Shown piece by piece: positions 11,950 through 22,540 of a DNA stretch of 41,101 bases (within the stretch, counting starts at the first letter, position 1; the number at the start of each line of letters is the position of its first letter). The notes beneath the pieces were generated by a model. That model was not told the DNA's origin. It searched no databases and saw nothing but the letters and a program-made list of their open reading frames with translations. Position numbers and translations under genes: made by a program. Origin of the DNA: Laccaria trichodermophora (Eukaryota; Basidiomycota; Agaricomycetes; Agaricales; Hydnangiaceae); the NCBI GenBank assembly GCA_018417955.1, contig JACTVC010000063.1, positions 1-41,101 on the forward strand, given 5' to 3'.

Positions 11950-12560
11950 CCACCGATTTGGGAGACGGCGATCTGAGATTGTTTGTGTTAAGATTCCACG
12001 CGCCGGAGATCTGCGATATGGCAGCAGTTTCATAACGATATACTACATTTGGACTCAGGTGGCAATATTCCAATATATGTTCCACTCGGCAAACTTCCTC
12101 GCAACGCGTTCCCGCATCCGACCGCGACTGATTATGTAGTTGAGCATCCTCCATTGATGTAATAACAATCATGGATGGGCATTTTTCAACTTCTGTACCC
12201 CTTGAGATTATACCCGTGGGAAAAGAGCTTATCTTATCGTTTGTATATTCATGAGACATAATGACGCACTTGTGTTAAAAATACATACCACTTAGTTCTT
12301 CGATGATGTCATATCCCATATTCTTTCTAGGTCTCGGCTAATGGGCTGAGTTCTAATTTTGACCGCATTTGGTCGAGGCAGTCTGCAGAACGATTTTTGA
12401 GTGAATTGACGGTGCGACGCGTGCAGCTTTGTCCAAATCAGCATTCATGCACATGATGCAGCAGACACAGGAAATGTAAAATTTGGAAAGGTCAGCCTCA
12501 GGCTCGAGCTCAGCTGTAGGTCAAAATGCTGGCCAAGAATGCCGTTCTCTCCGAAGACTA
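11950..12560. other. No gene seen between B1 and A1
   Basis: Open frames here are short and overlap on both strands without splice support. The region lies in the head-to-head gap between gene B copy 1 and gene A copy 1, so their promoters must lie in or near it, but I see no definable promoter motif. Confidence 0.35.
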
Positions 12561-12673
12561 GCTATACATTGATGTATTCAATGATTATCACCGAGAATTT
12601 CATCGACAGACGACTCTCGTCAACCGTAGAGATAATTTGGTGTGGCGTCGACGTCGACGGCCGGAGTTCAATT

Positions 12674-12800
12674 TGAAAAAAAAAAAAAGAGAAAGAAAAA
12701 AAAAAGTGGATTCGAACCTGCCATGCGCAGCACTGGCCACAACGGCAAGTTATTAGTATACATCGAACTTGTGACCATCTGTTAGACCTCCATGACACGG
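12674..12800 (-). other. Pol III box B-like site next to an oligo-T tract (minus strand)
   Basis: Read on the minus strand, GCAGGTTCGAATCCAC is followed directly by runs of 11 and 13 T. GGTTCGAATCC is a perfect box B, and the T runs would act as a Pol III terminator. A good box A and a foldable tRNA are not visible upstream, so this is at best a truncated tRNA-derived relic. Confidence 0.3.
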
Positions 12801-13075
12801 CTGTCGTTTGACCTCTTAATTCGGTCCCTACGTCCTCCGGAACCTGATTGAGTTGACTCTGCGAAATATGTACTTAGATTGTCATAGTAGTCGTTGTTGT
12901 TGACTCCGAGTCGGATCAGGTCTTCGTTGGATGGGGTCCGTGCACAAGTTGATTTGGGCATGTGATAGATGTCCGAGTCCAGCCTAGGCTTACGCATGAC
13001 GGGTACTACCCCCGGGCATAAGTACGGTAGAGTCAGCAGTGGTACCCAGTCCCGGGTTGTGCATTGACCTTAACG

Positions 13076-13784
13076 ATGATGTCTTTAAATCGTCCTTCAG
13101 ACTACGGTCGTAGTCCTTATCTCAACTTTCGAAGCTTTCAGGCTCCTCTTGACTTTCAAGTGCCCCCCTCTTCTCCCCCCCGATCTGAATACACATCCGA
13201 CTCTTCCTCATCCTCCACTGTAACCCATAGGTCTGACTCTTTCTCCTCAGTTCTCCACTGTAACCATAGGTCTGACTCTTTCTCCTCAAGTAAATTGGAC
13301 TTGAAGTTGCCCAACGCCCTCGCAAGCAGTGATACTGATAGCGAAAGGCGCCAGATGGGCCTGCCAAACTTGCAGGCACTTTGCACGCCCATCCGTCGTA
13401 GCCTTGGTGGAAATTTGCCCCCCGGTCCTGGTACCAGACTCACTTACAGTACCTTTCGCAGTAAGGGGTATGATATGAAGGTGTATGGACAGATGCGGCC
13501 ACAACAGGTGTGTCTGCGTTTTTCTGTTTCTCTTGCAACTTTGCAGATGATGATCTCAGAGAGGTTTAATGATTCCCGACTATCTTTCCCGGAGGGCAAC
13601 CACCGAAGATCTCAATAAGCTCATCTCTGCCAACATCGCGCAACAGAAAGCCGAAGAAACTGTGCAATCTCATGAGTCAGATGACAATAACCAGGAACTG
13701 CAGGAAACCATGTTGAGGGTGTGGAGAGACAGGGCGATGCTTGAGTTACAAATTCTTAACCGTATCCTTCAGCCAGTCGCATAA
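13076..13784 (+). CDS. Gene A, copy 1: Ser-rich protein with C-terminal coiled coil
   Basis: Two exons, 13076-13507 and 13560-13784 (donor CAG|gtgtgt, acceptor tctcag|AGA), give 218 residues. No known family is recognised. The start could be either of two adjacent ATGs (13076 or 13079). The N-terminal half is rich in Ser and Pro and contains a small in-frame duplication of HRSDSFSS. The C-terminal exon is a predicted helix or coiled coil: IPDYLSRRATTEDLNKLI, then ELQETMLRVWRD, then LELQILNRILQ. Copy 2 at 17634-18149 keeps this C-terminal exon with the same phase-0 intron. It lies head-to-head with gene B1, which suggests that A and B work together, but nothing in the sequence gives a function. 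Confidence 0.65.
13213..13290 (+). repeat. Tandem duplication of about 40 bp inside gene A1
   Basis: TCCACTGTAAC followed by CATAGGTCTGACTCTTTCTC occurs twice, starting near 13213 and 13253. One base differs in length, but the peptide HRSDSFSS is repeated 13 residues apart, so the frame is kept. Confidence 0.8.
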
Positions 13785-15780
13785 GGCGAGGCAAGTTTTC
13801 CATCACCCTTTACACTGATGATACCCAAGATACTTACTCCATAGAATTGCAGGAGCCAAGACGAAGCCGCTCTCAGGCAGCATCATCATCATCACATTGC
13901 TCAGCGCTCCTGTTCCATATCGTGACTGCCTTGACTCAATAGTTATTCTGTGTATGCACTCCATTTACATGATCAGAGTTCAGTCTGGCTCAACCAATCC
14001 CCTCGCATGTGAACATGAACAGTCTTGGTACGAGACTAAGAGTTCTGTGACATTACGGTTAGAGGCAACCACCGCTGGCTACTCGCTATACCACTATTAC
14101 CAGTATTCAGAAGAAGGAAAATGTTTAATAAATTGGTTGAACTGTGTGGAGAGAGTTGGTGGCACGAAGTTCATGAAAACCGCCGCGGGCCCAGGCACCG
14201 CGCCTGGCAACACCATCGCTGATTCAGATTCGCTTCGCTCGCGATACTTAGAGCTGAGATCTGAGCTCGACTCCCAATCGGCCCAATCGACCCTCGCGAT
14301 GGCTTCCCACGACCTTCGGCCTGTTCCGTGCCTATTCCTGTTCTGGGATAACTTCCATCCGAATCGCTTATTCTCCAAGTTGAAGGTTGCGTCCCAACCA
14401 AGTCCCGACTCTGGCACAGGGGAAGGTTTTGTTGGGACGGTAAATCCTTTTCCCTGCCAAATGTCGTGTGATGGCGTTCCCAGAAATCTCGGGCTCCCAG
14501 AACTTTGCATAGCGGATACTAATTAGTAATTACTTACATTATCCAGATCATGTACGTAAATCTCAGTCCAAGATCAAGATCGACAGATCTGTGTTCACTT
14601 TATCATATTATGCAACCACCTAATCTGTCATGGATCTGACACCTCTTGTTGTGAGATGATTACCAATGCTCCACCGTGACTGACCAAACTTCAAGTTTGA
14701 CCAAACCATGGGGGCAAGTTGGGGGGACTTGGACTCGGAAATACACTGGCATGCCAAGTGCCCAGAGTGTCGCGAACCCTGTGCCCAAGCCGCGCTCTTA
14801 GTCCTACTTACTTATTTCGCGCTTAACGATTCGTGTACCCATTGAAGGCTCTGAGCGCTGAGTACATCAAGAGTACATAATAAGAGTTACGGAAGTATTC
14901 CAGTAGGATCGTAGATATCATTGGCACAGAGATCCGATTGATACCTCCGCCATGCCAGTGAGTGGAATAATCTGGAATAATCCCAGTTACTTATTCCTCT
15001 GAACTAGCCTGGTATACCATTCTATGTAAGTACATATAGCAGTTTGCATAACGATGGCCTAACCTCGTCGAAATATATACAGGAGTCTGAAACCACCTGT
15101 GTAAATACCAGATCCTCGATCTAGATCCATCTACGGATCTCTCGAGGCAGATGACTTGCAGATGACCGCAACAGTAGAGAGCCGGTTTGAGTCTGCACAT
15201 CGGGTTTCCTTTGCCTCCCCCTTCTTTCTTCCTCTTCATCCGCTCGCATCAACCTGATCAAGGGCCTCCCAGTGCAAAAGTCGACCAACCACATGCACTG
15301 ATGCCCATTCCCACCCGAAGGCAAGACCATAAAGACCATTGAACAAACCTCCCTGTCGGCCTCTCCCCGTCAAAGTCAAACCTTCTCCACCTTGTAAAGG
15401 CCCACTCCTGTCGTCGGGTCATCAACGTGGGTCGACACGAGGAATGGGCTGTTGGTGTATACAGTATACACTCCGAGTCAGGCTCAAGGATCTAAAGCTC
15501 GTTATCACGACTAGTCACTAGTCACTTGTCAACCACAGCTGTACTTATCCGACTCTCACATTACAACTTGAAAATGCTTGATTTGCTACGAAACTGTCAT
15601 ATCGCAGATCTCCAGTGCATACTATCCAAGTGATCTTGATATTCGGACACAATCAATCTCAGATCACCGCTGTATGTACGTACTCCAATTTAAATCAGAG
15701 ATTGACTGGTGGATTCCAATTGCCCGGCCGTGAGTGCAGACAAAAATCACTCAAAATAAGGATCCCGCATACTAGTTACG
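13785..15780. other. No convincing gene
   Basis: Open frames exist on both strands at 13897-14526 (209 codons plus, 137 codons minus), but neither shows a recognisable domain or splice structure, and they overlap each other. The rest has no long frame. A short palindrome, CAAACTTCAAGTTTG, lies near 14688. Confidence 0.35.
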
Positions 15781-15789
15781 AGCCATCGG

Positions 15790-17510
15790 GCGCATCAGGC
15801 GACCGTGACCGCAGTGCTCGGTATGTAAGTTTAATTCAACTTCAACTTATTCAAGGTCCTCAGGGATAACGCGAATCCAAAGTCCCCTGTAGCCTGAGGT
15901 TAGCGCGATGCTCTGAGCGGCTTAAATAATCTCTCCAACCTTGCTCAAGTCCAAAAACCCATAAAGGTTCAGCTGAATGCAGTCGCCTACCACGTCGGCC
16001 CCATTCCCTGATATTTCAAGCAATAAGTTCATTGATTTTCCGAATCAACAATCATTATGGATCCTCCTGTCAATCTCGAAGAGCTACCCTTCATAATCCA
16101 GCTGTTTTTCTTCCTCTGCGGCACTGCAACAAGGCCAGGGAGTCTCATGGAATGCGATGCAAGCCAATCCAGGCTACAAGTATGGAGGTGGTACGTGGGC
16201 TTGAATCCAAGCTTCCCTTGTGCACCCTTTCCTCAGAACTCAAGTTGTACCAGGCCGGTGAACCGCCGCAAGGAGCGGATTGCACCCTCCGATTTCCATG
16301 AACATCGTTCCACCCACCACTTCCAGTTCCCTGGATGCTTTTGTCCTCTCCAGGATGTCGGTTTAGGTCTAAACAAACTTGAGACCGCGATATATACGCC
16401 AACTGGCGGCCCGTACAAGAATCAGTGGGTCGCCGCTTGCGCTACCCAGGAATGCCTTTACCTTAGTACGTGGAGCAAAACTGCCGTGTCATCTTCCCTG
16501 AAATGCCTATTCAAGTTCCCCTGGCAATTTTTTATCGACTGGATGGGTTGGCCGTCAATCATTACGCTCGCAGAAGTAAGTTCTGCGGTTTCTAGCCTTT
16601 CAGTTCTGATCCCCATCTCTTAACGCTACTTCATAGTTTCTGGCGACCATGGTCCCCTTCCCATCCTCCATATTTCTGAGATGCGGGACCCTGAAGTGTT
16701 TTTGCGTGATATGAGCCCCGTGGCTCCTACCGAAATCGACTTGTCAGACGACGGCAGTTCCGAGTCCAAGTCTCATGAATCGGATTTCAACTTAGCGATG
16801 CAGATGCGCACTCAGGATCTAGTTCCCCCAAGTCCTAAGACCAGCATTTATATTCGCCGGCAATTTGGTAACAGCCCTAAGTCTTATGATAGGATTTGAC
16901 CGTTCGCTGAGAGACTTTGACAGCTCTTCGCGCAACCAATATTGTAGTCTGGAACCCGCCTAGAAGTGAACCACTTTCTTTCTTTGCAATGATCCGTGCA
17001 ATCGATTCAGCCATTCGGCCTGGCGTTCCTGTCGAAGACTTTCTCTCTTTGGCTTCCCTCTGTGATTGCGGTCTTCTCACATCCCGTAGGGCTTTCTCCT
17101 TGCACAAATGCCAGACTCGTCCACGCCGTGCGTACTGCTGCTTCTACTAAGTTATAACTGTATTTCAAGTGCCTAACATTATATCATAGGCCATGGTCAA
17201 ATCATGCCTCAGCTTACCCTGGCAGAAGTTCTGACCGGGATCGACTCTATTCTGAATCCCGGTGTCCCTGTTGAAGAATTCTTACACGTCGTTGCGCAAT
17301 GTGCTTGCGGCATGCTTGTCACTCGCCGGTCATTTTTTGCGCATGCTTGCCAAGCATCCTGAAGGATTTGGTGGCAGTGAGTGCAGTTGAGTTGCGTAGC
17401 TTCAAGTTGGTATAGACCGGATACACTGAATACTATCATTGATCAACATACCCACCAACGATGATAGATAAGTTCAAGACCCTTTATGAATCAATGCACA
17501 AAAACTACTA
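15790..17510 (+). repeat. Duplicated segment, copy 2 (contains gene B2)
   Basis: Inverted partner of 10200-11930. Similarity begins near the shared CCGCAGTGCTCG sequence upstream of gene B and ends in the shared AAGACCCTTTAT sequence downstream of the stop codon. Confidence 0.8.
16057..17362 (+). CDS. Gene B, copy 2: protein with two tandem CxC-x11-HxC modules
   Basis: Exons are 16057-16190, 16254-16465, 16516-16575, 16637-16867, 16924-17127 and 17190-17362, giving 337 residues with every junction GT-AG and the same phases as copy 1. The start MDPPVNLEELPFIIQ matches copy 1. The Cys/His-rich N-terminal region (STHHFQFPGCFCPLQ, NQWVAACATQECLYL), the acidic Ser/Asp linker (TEIDLSDDGSSESK) and both C-terminal modules (CDCGLLTSRRAFSLHKC and CACGMLVTRRSFFAHAC) are kept. 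The putative metal ligands are identical between copies while other positions differ, which fits selection on the protein. It lies tail-to-tail with gene A2, 271 bp apart. The family is unknown. Confidence 0.7.
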
Positions 17511-17633
17511 CTAGAGTCTACCGCATCGTGATAAGACAAGGTATCATAAGACAACGTCACAGTGATTGGAGGGCTCCTTGAAGAAAAGTGAGTCCCAAAA
17601 CCTATCAGCTGAGTGTATAACGAAGAACTTGCC

Positions 17634-18149
17634 CTAAGTTTGAAGGATTCGGTTGAGAAGTTGCACTTCGAGGCTCGCCTTCTGTCTCCACACCCTCAAC
17701 ATGGCTTCCTGCAGTTCCTGCGTGTCTCTATATGTTTCAACTTCTTCAAGCTGCATCTCAGCCTGGAGTTGAAGAAGGTGGGCATAAAGAAGCTGCTCGA
17801 GGTCTTTAGCAGCCGCCCTTCGAGAGAGATACCTGGGAATGAACAAAGCTCTCTGCAAATCAACCATCCGCAAAGTCTCACGGAAATCATGAGCTCACCT
17901 GCTGTAGCCCAACGGGTCCATACAGCTTCATTTCATAGCCGTTTCCCTTCGTGGTGCGACAGGAGTCTGGCAAAGAGTAGAGCGCAATGCCTTCAGCTCT
18001 AGCCGGGTAGGGCCCAGGTCATCGGGCAAGTTGGTGTTCTCACTTGAATTGGAAGACAAATCGGACGAGGGTGGAGGAGTTGATTTCGCCTCCCACCCTG
18101 AGGGAGGGCATATAGAGTTGTCTGACTCTTTTTCATGGCGCAGAGACAT
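17634..18149 (-). CDS. Gene A, copy 2: short form with C-terminal coiled coil
   Basis: Three exons, 18149-18044, 17966-17899 and 17852-17634, give 130 residues with a consistent frame (introns gtgaga...gccag and gtgagc...tgcag). It starts MSLRHEKESDNS, like the MSL start of copy 1. The N-terminal Ser/Pro-rich part is much shorter than in copy 1. The C-terminal exon matches copy 1 closely: IPRYLSRRAAAKDLEQLL, ELQEAMLRVWRQ and LEVQLLNRILQT. If the first intron is not removed, the frame stops early, so splicing here decides whether the copy is intact. It is convergent with gene B2. Confidence 0.55.
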
Positions 18150-19744
18150 TGAGATAAGAGGGGATGGAAACGCGGGTGAGGGGCCAACTCCTTAACTCTT
18201 CATAGAAGGACCCACTGATATCTAGAATCCCACGATGACCCCTACTAGATTCAGATCCTATCACGCGGCCACCACAAGCAACCCAAGGACACCCAATCCG
18301 GTTTCTGAGTTGAATCTATCGATGCTTATATATGACCCACCACTGGGTTCCGAGTCTCCCAGCTATGCAAGCCGTTCCCAGCCAGTCACAGTACCGTGAC
18401 AGTGATATCAACTTCAAGATGAACATCTAGCCAAAAGTAGTCAACCATAAGGCGCAGTAAAGCCTTCTCCCACATGTCGCCGGAGATATACTGATTCGAT
18501 CCTCCAGATATGTTCAGCAACTCCCATGAAAGCGGATCACTGCTCCGCAACTTGTGATTGTCAAGGTGGTCATATTAATAAATAGGTACAAATAAACATC
18601 CTCCCGGCAGGTAAGGACAACTACTACGAGAACTACAAATTCTCTTCCCAACCAAAAATGTTTGCTTGTACAGATTTGTTCGCTCGCATGCGCAATCCGC
18701 AAGAAAAGACAAGTAGTATATTAGGTGGGGTTCAGTGGCGCCTCTTCTTTAAGCGTTCCTGCTGAAGTGATCAGTTGAAAGCACCAGGCAGGGTCACGTT
18801 ACTAGTATTTGTCCCCCTATCGTTGCGTTGCTGAAGATGCCTAGAGTCTTTCATAGTCTTGGTATCGTTACTTTGATGTGGTACGCTTTGTTAACCTCAT
18901 TTCCAGCCGCGATGCGCCAAGTTCTACAGACCCTCCTGAAATCGGTGAACTCTTCGGAATTCTTTGACGCTGGACGCCTAGTGCACCGTCTCGTTCATAG
19001 CTTCTCGAAACTTCAGGAAGTTTTCATTGATGTCTGAGTTTTGAGCATCTATCTCATTGACGAACTTCAAGTATTAGGTTCCAAGCACAAGTCCAACCCA
19101 TCACTCAGTCACCCCTTCGAATCGAGCTTTCGATTATACCTGCGAAGGCCTTCCTTATGTGGTGGAATATATGGATGGCGAGGCGATATTCTTCCATGAC
19201 TCGTTCATCCTTCGTACATAGCTCCATGCCGAAACTCAGCCTCTTCCCATTTCTTCCAAACACCTTTCGCCCGAAAAGTTTTCTCCTTTCCTCGACGACT
19301 TTCATCAGGTTTTCCAAGTACTCTATACAAAGACAAGTTGAACGAACTCCGAAGAATTCGTGCTACTCTCGTAATATAATATTCGTGGCAGGTGCAGAGT
19401 CCAAGTCACAACGCGTGCCAATCCGAATGCATCGAATGACAGTGAAGAAGCGAAACCGTGTACCTCGTCATGACACTCTCTTACTAGTAGTAACCATCAG
19501 CGGAGCCCAGTCAGTCCAACTTTGCGCAAACATGTCTGCGGCGGCGGAGCCCAGTCAGTCCGACTTTGCACAAACGTGTCTGCGGCGGCGCGAACCTGCG
19601 GAATCACTGCTGGTCGCAGCAATGGCTACTGCGGCGTCACTTTTCATTAGTGTAAGCGACGGTATAAACTTGAACGATCACCACCCGTGAACAAAGCAAC
19701 TATACTCCCCGGTCCAACTAGTCACAAAAGAGACTTCGAACTGA
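18150..19744. other. No convincing gene
   Basis: Weak open frames only (for example 18828-19037 and 19157-19690 on the plus strand). A fragment near 19125-19210 reads DYTCEGLPYVVEYMDGEAIF before a stop and could be a decayed exon, but I cannot place it in a family. A 44 bp tandem duplication lies at 19501-19590. Confidence 0.35.
19501..19590. repeat. Two direct copies of a 44 bp unit
   Basis: Units starting CGGAGCCCAGTCAGTCC lie at 19501 and 19545, with only a few differences, and each ends in a short GCGGCG run. Confidence 0.8.
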
Positions 19745-21336
19745 ATGTATAAGGCTTTGACCGTTTCCGAACTCCTTCATCTCATTTTTTGCTATTTACG
19801 GAGACCAAGAGACATAGTTCGAGTTGCACTGGTCTCTCGGATGTTCTCCATGGTAGCCCTGCGCATCTTGTGGCGGTATCACCAGATTTCCCTTGGCCCT
19901 CTTCTTCGTTGTGCCCCTTACCAGCCTAGTGCCCTCGCAAATGTAAGTTTTGTTCTTTTCAAGATTGACCTAGTATATACTCACCCTCAGCACCCTGTTT
20001 AAAGGCTATAGACCTGCCGATTTCCGAGCAAGAATTAGCCGCATGGCGGCCTTTTAGGCAATATGCGCGCTCCATGACCACCTTGTCCTACTCCGATCGA
20101 TATGACCGACACGACAGCCTGCAGCAAAGCTCGGCTGTTTCCAGCATACTTTACGCCATTAAGAGGCATCTGCTCTTTACGCCTCTTTTTCCACTCTTGA
20201 AGCGGCTAGTTATTAATCTTTCTCAGCCAGGCTGGGTGGAGGACCTCCTACCCTACATTTCAGCATCCAACCTTCGGTTCTTGTCTATCCAATATGATGG
20301 TGCCAAGTACACTAATCCCCAGCGAGTTCTTGGTATCATCACCAACCTCTTGGAGAGTGCCTCCTCCGTTCGTGTCATGAAATTGAAGATTCGTGGTGAT
20401 CTTAGACTGCATCCAGAACCTTTTATCCGTTCCAAGAACCATCTGCATCTGCAACATCTCATCCTTGATTGTATATCCCTGTCCGCTCCCTCCTTATCCT
20501 GCGTTGGGCAATTTCCATCTTTAACGAGGTTGAAGATTCGCGTGCAGAAGGGATTCCCAGAATTGTTCAAGGGTTCAATCGCGCTCTCCTGCCTGTCAAG
20601 GCTGGAGCTTGCAGCTTGTGAAACAGGAATTGCTGTGGCATTTCTAGGGTGTATCAAGAATCTCGCAAACGTGACCGATGTCATTATCTCCATCGAGGAG
20701 ATCCTTCCCTTTGAACATGAACTTCAACAGGTTTCCTATGAAATACAGCGCCTATGTTCTCCGAGGTTTCTGCAATATCTGAACATCTCTTTCAATGATT
20801 TCGGATCACCTCGCGAGACCCCACCGCCTTTGATGCCAGAAAATCCTGGTTTTACTTTACAGACATTTCTGCCACTCATCGCTAACTTCTCCCTCCGTGT
20901 GCTGAACCTCTCGTTGCAACTACCGCTTCTACTACCAAGCAGGAACTTGACGGTGGAAATGGCATCTGCATGGACAAACCTCGTTTCCATTAGGATTGAT
21001 CCTGGACATTTGATTCCTCAGGATGGAAATGCGGCGATACCTTTCCAGAAGTTGATAGCATTTTTTCAGGTTTGCAAGCGCCTTCGCCAGCTCTACATCC
21101 CGTTCCGGTATACAGCGTCCGACCGTCTATCTTGTATACCAGCGACATTTTTGTATGACCTTGGTCTGGGATATATCTCCCCGAGATCTGAAGAAATGCT
21201 GATACTTGCGAGATGGCTCAGACTTGTTGCACCAGCACTCCCAGAGGTTTCCTTGGTGGATGGGAGGGGTGACATTGTTGTCTACAGTATCTACGAGCTC
21301 ATTGACGAGTCCAATGTTTTTGGAAGTGTTGGTTGA
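19745..21336 (+). CDS. F-box protein
   Basis: Two exons, 19745-19942 and 20005-21336 (donor AAT|gtaagt, acceptor aaag|GCT), give 509 residues. The N-terminus (ALTVSELLHLIFCYLRRPRD, then ALVSRMF...LRILWR) is a typical basidiomycete F-box with its conserved Leu/Ile, Val-Ser-R and Trp positions. The rest shows repeated short hydrophobic segments of the leucine-rich-repeat kind (FPLLKRLVINLSQPGW, LRFLSIQYDG, LSCLSRLELAACETG, FLQYLNISFNDFG, LRVLNLSLQLPLL, CKRLRQLYIPF). By family knowledge such proteins act as substrate adaptors of SCF ubiquitin ligases, binding Skp1 through the F-box. The substrate is unknown. The gene looks intact and is one of many such genes expected in the genome. Confidence 0.85.
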
Positions 21337-21999
21337 AGCTATGGTACTAGCCTTATGGATGGACAAAAGTGTCACGATACTGAATCTAACACGGAGTATG
21401 CTATGGCATGATTGGGTAAGCTGTCGATGCGTGACTTGCAGTACTTACAATCACTGAAAATAAAGAATAGGAGCCATATTTGGAATATCTCGGTTTCAAG
21501 CGCCTGGATATTGACAGCTCGCGACCACCAGCACGTCATTACAATTGATTGTGATCGGTTTAGGTCTCGGAAGTAGTATTTAGGAAGGAAAGTGGAAACG
21601 AGCGTCATTAATCCGGTTTATATTGCGTGTATATTATGCGGCAATCCTTCGATCCTTCATAGTCCAGAACCGCGATAGGAAGCGGTTGGAACCGATTGTG
21701 AGCATGAGGCCTGAACGATGAGCGAGGAATACCTACTGAAAGTCCATCTTAATCCTATGGAAATTCTATATCAGCTGGAGCTGAATGGACGTAAGGTTCA
21801 AGTCCGCTCATTGTTGGCGCAAGAGGCACCGATAGCCGCTCTCCAGCCATGGCCAAATCAATAATTCACGAAGCAATGATATTCCGAAGTGTCCATGATC
21901 GCCATCGGGGAATGCAACCGTGGCATCACTGAAACCGAAGCAGTCGGAGCTTGGAAGAATGGGGCCACAGCGGGTCGTAGGGGAGGTGGGTTCGGAGAG

Positions 22000-22250
22000 G
22001 AGAATGTATGTTTGAGTGAAGGTTGAAACTTGGAAGACTGGAGAGCGCACCCATGGCGAAGCCAAAGGGCGCGCACAAGATGGGTTCTGGTAGATCCAGG
22101 CCTATGAACTTTCGGCGAGCCGTAGAAGAGGCGGATTTGGAGAGAAAGTTGTATGTTTACTAACTTTGAGTGAAGGTCGAAAGGAAGACTATAGAAGGCA
22201 TCCCGGGCTATGGCGAAGCCAAAGGCCGCCCGGCCCCTGACTCGGAGGGC
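22000..22250. repeat. Hairpin-bearing repeats related to 9499-9580 (inverted)
   Basis: CCATGGCGAAGCCAAAGGGC (22051-22070) and ATGGCGAAGCCAAAGGC (about 22210-22226) are variants of the palindrome at 9499. Between them, GAGGCGGATTTGGAGAG matches the complement of 9556-9577. The two parts look like adjacent copies of one small repeat. Confidence 0.6.
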
Positions 22251-22370
22251 GTCAATGCATAATGGTAACGTGTCACACACAATTGAACGTGTCACACACT
22301 TGACACGATGTGGGTAAACTCTGAACTTGAAGAGGCAACTTCAAGGCGCTGTAGTTCAGATCTCCCTCAA

Positions 22371-22540
22371 GCCTAGTCACTTCAACTTGAAGTTATGACT
22401 AGGCCTTGCCAAAGGTGTACTCTCTTCCACTACTCTGAGTCTTCTTCTCCCTTATGCCTTTTGGCTTGCCAAAGGTGTACTTTCTTCCATTACTCCGAGT
22501 CTCGTTCTCCCTTATGCCTATTGGCTTTGCCAAAGGTCGC
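22371..22540. repeat. Palindrome followed by a 60 bp tandem repeat
   Basis: GCCTAGTCACTTCAA (22371) and its near-complement ending TGACTAGGC (22404) form an almost perfect palindrome about 34 bp long. It runs directly into three units beginning TTGCCAAAGGT at 22406, 22466 and 22527, spaced 60 and 61 bp, each containing CCGAGTC or CTGAGTC and TTCTCCCTTATGCC. The last two junctions contain TTGGC-N2-3-GCCAA hairpins. Confidence 0.8.

Noticed and set aside
13897..14526. 209-codon plus-strand frame as a gene
   Set aside because: A 137-codon frame lies opposite it, there is no recognisable domain or splice structure, and the composition does not favour either strand.
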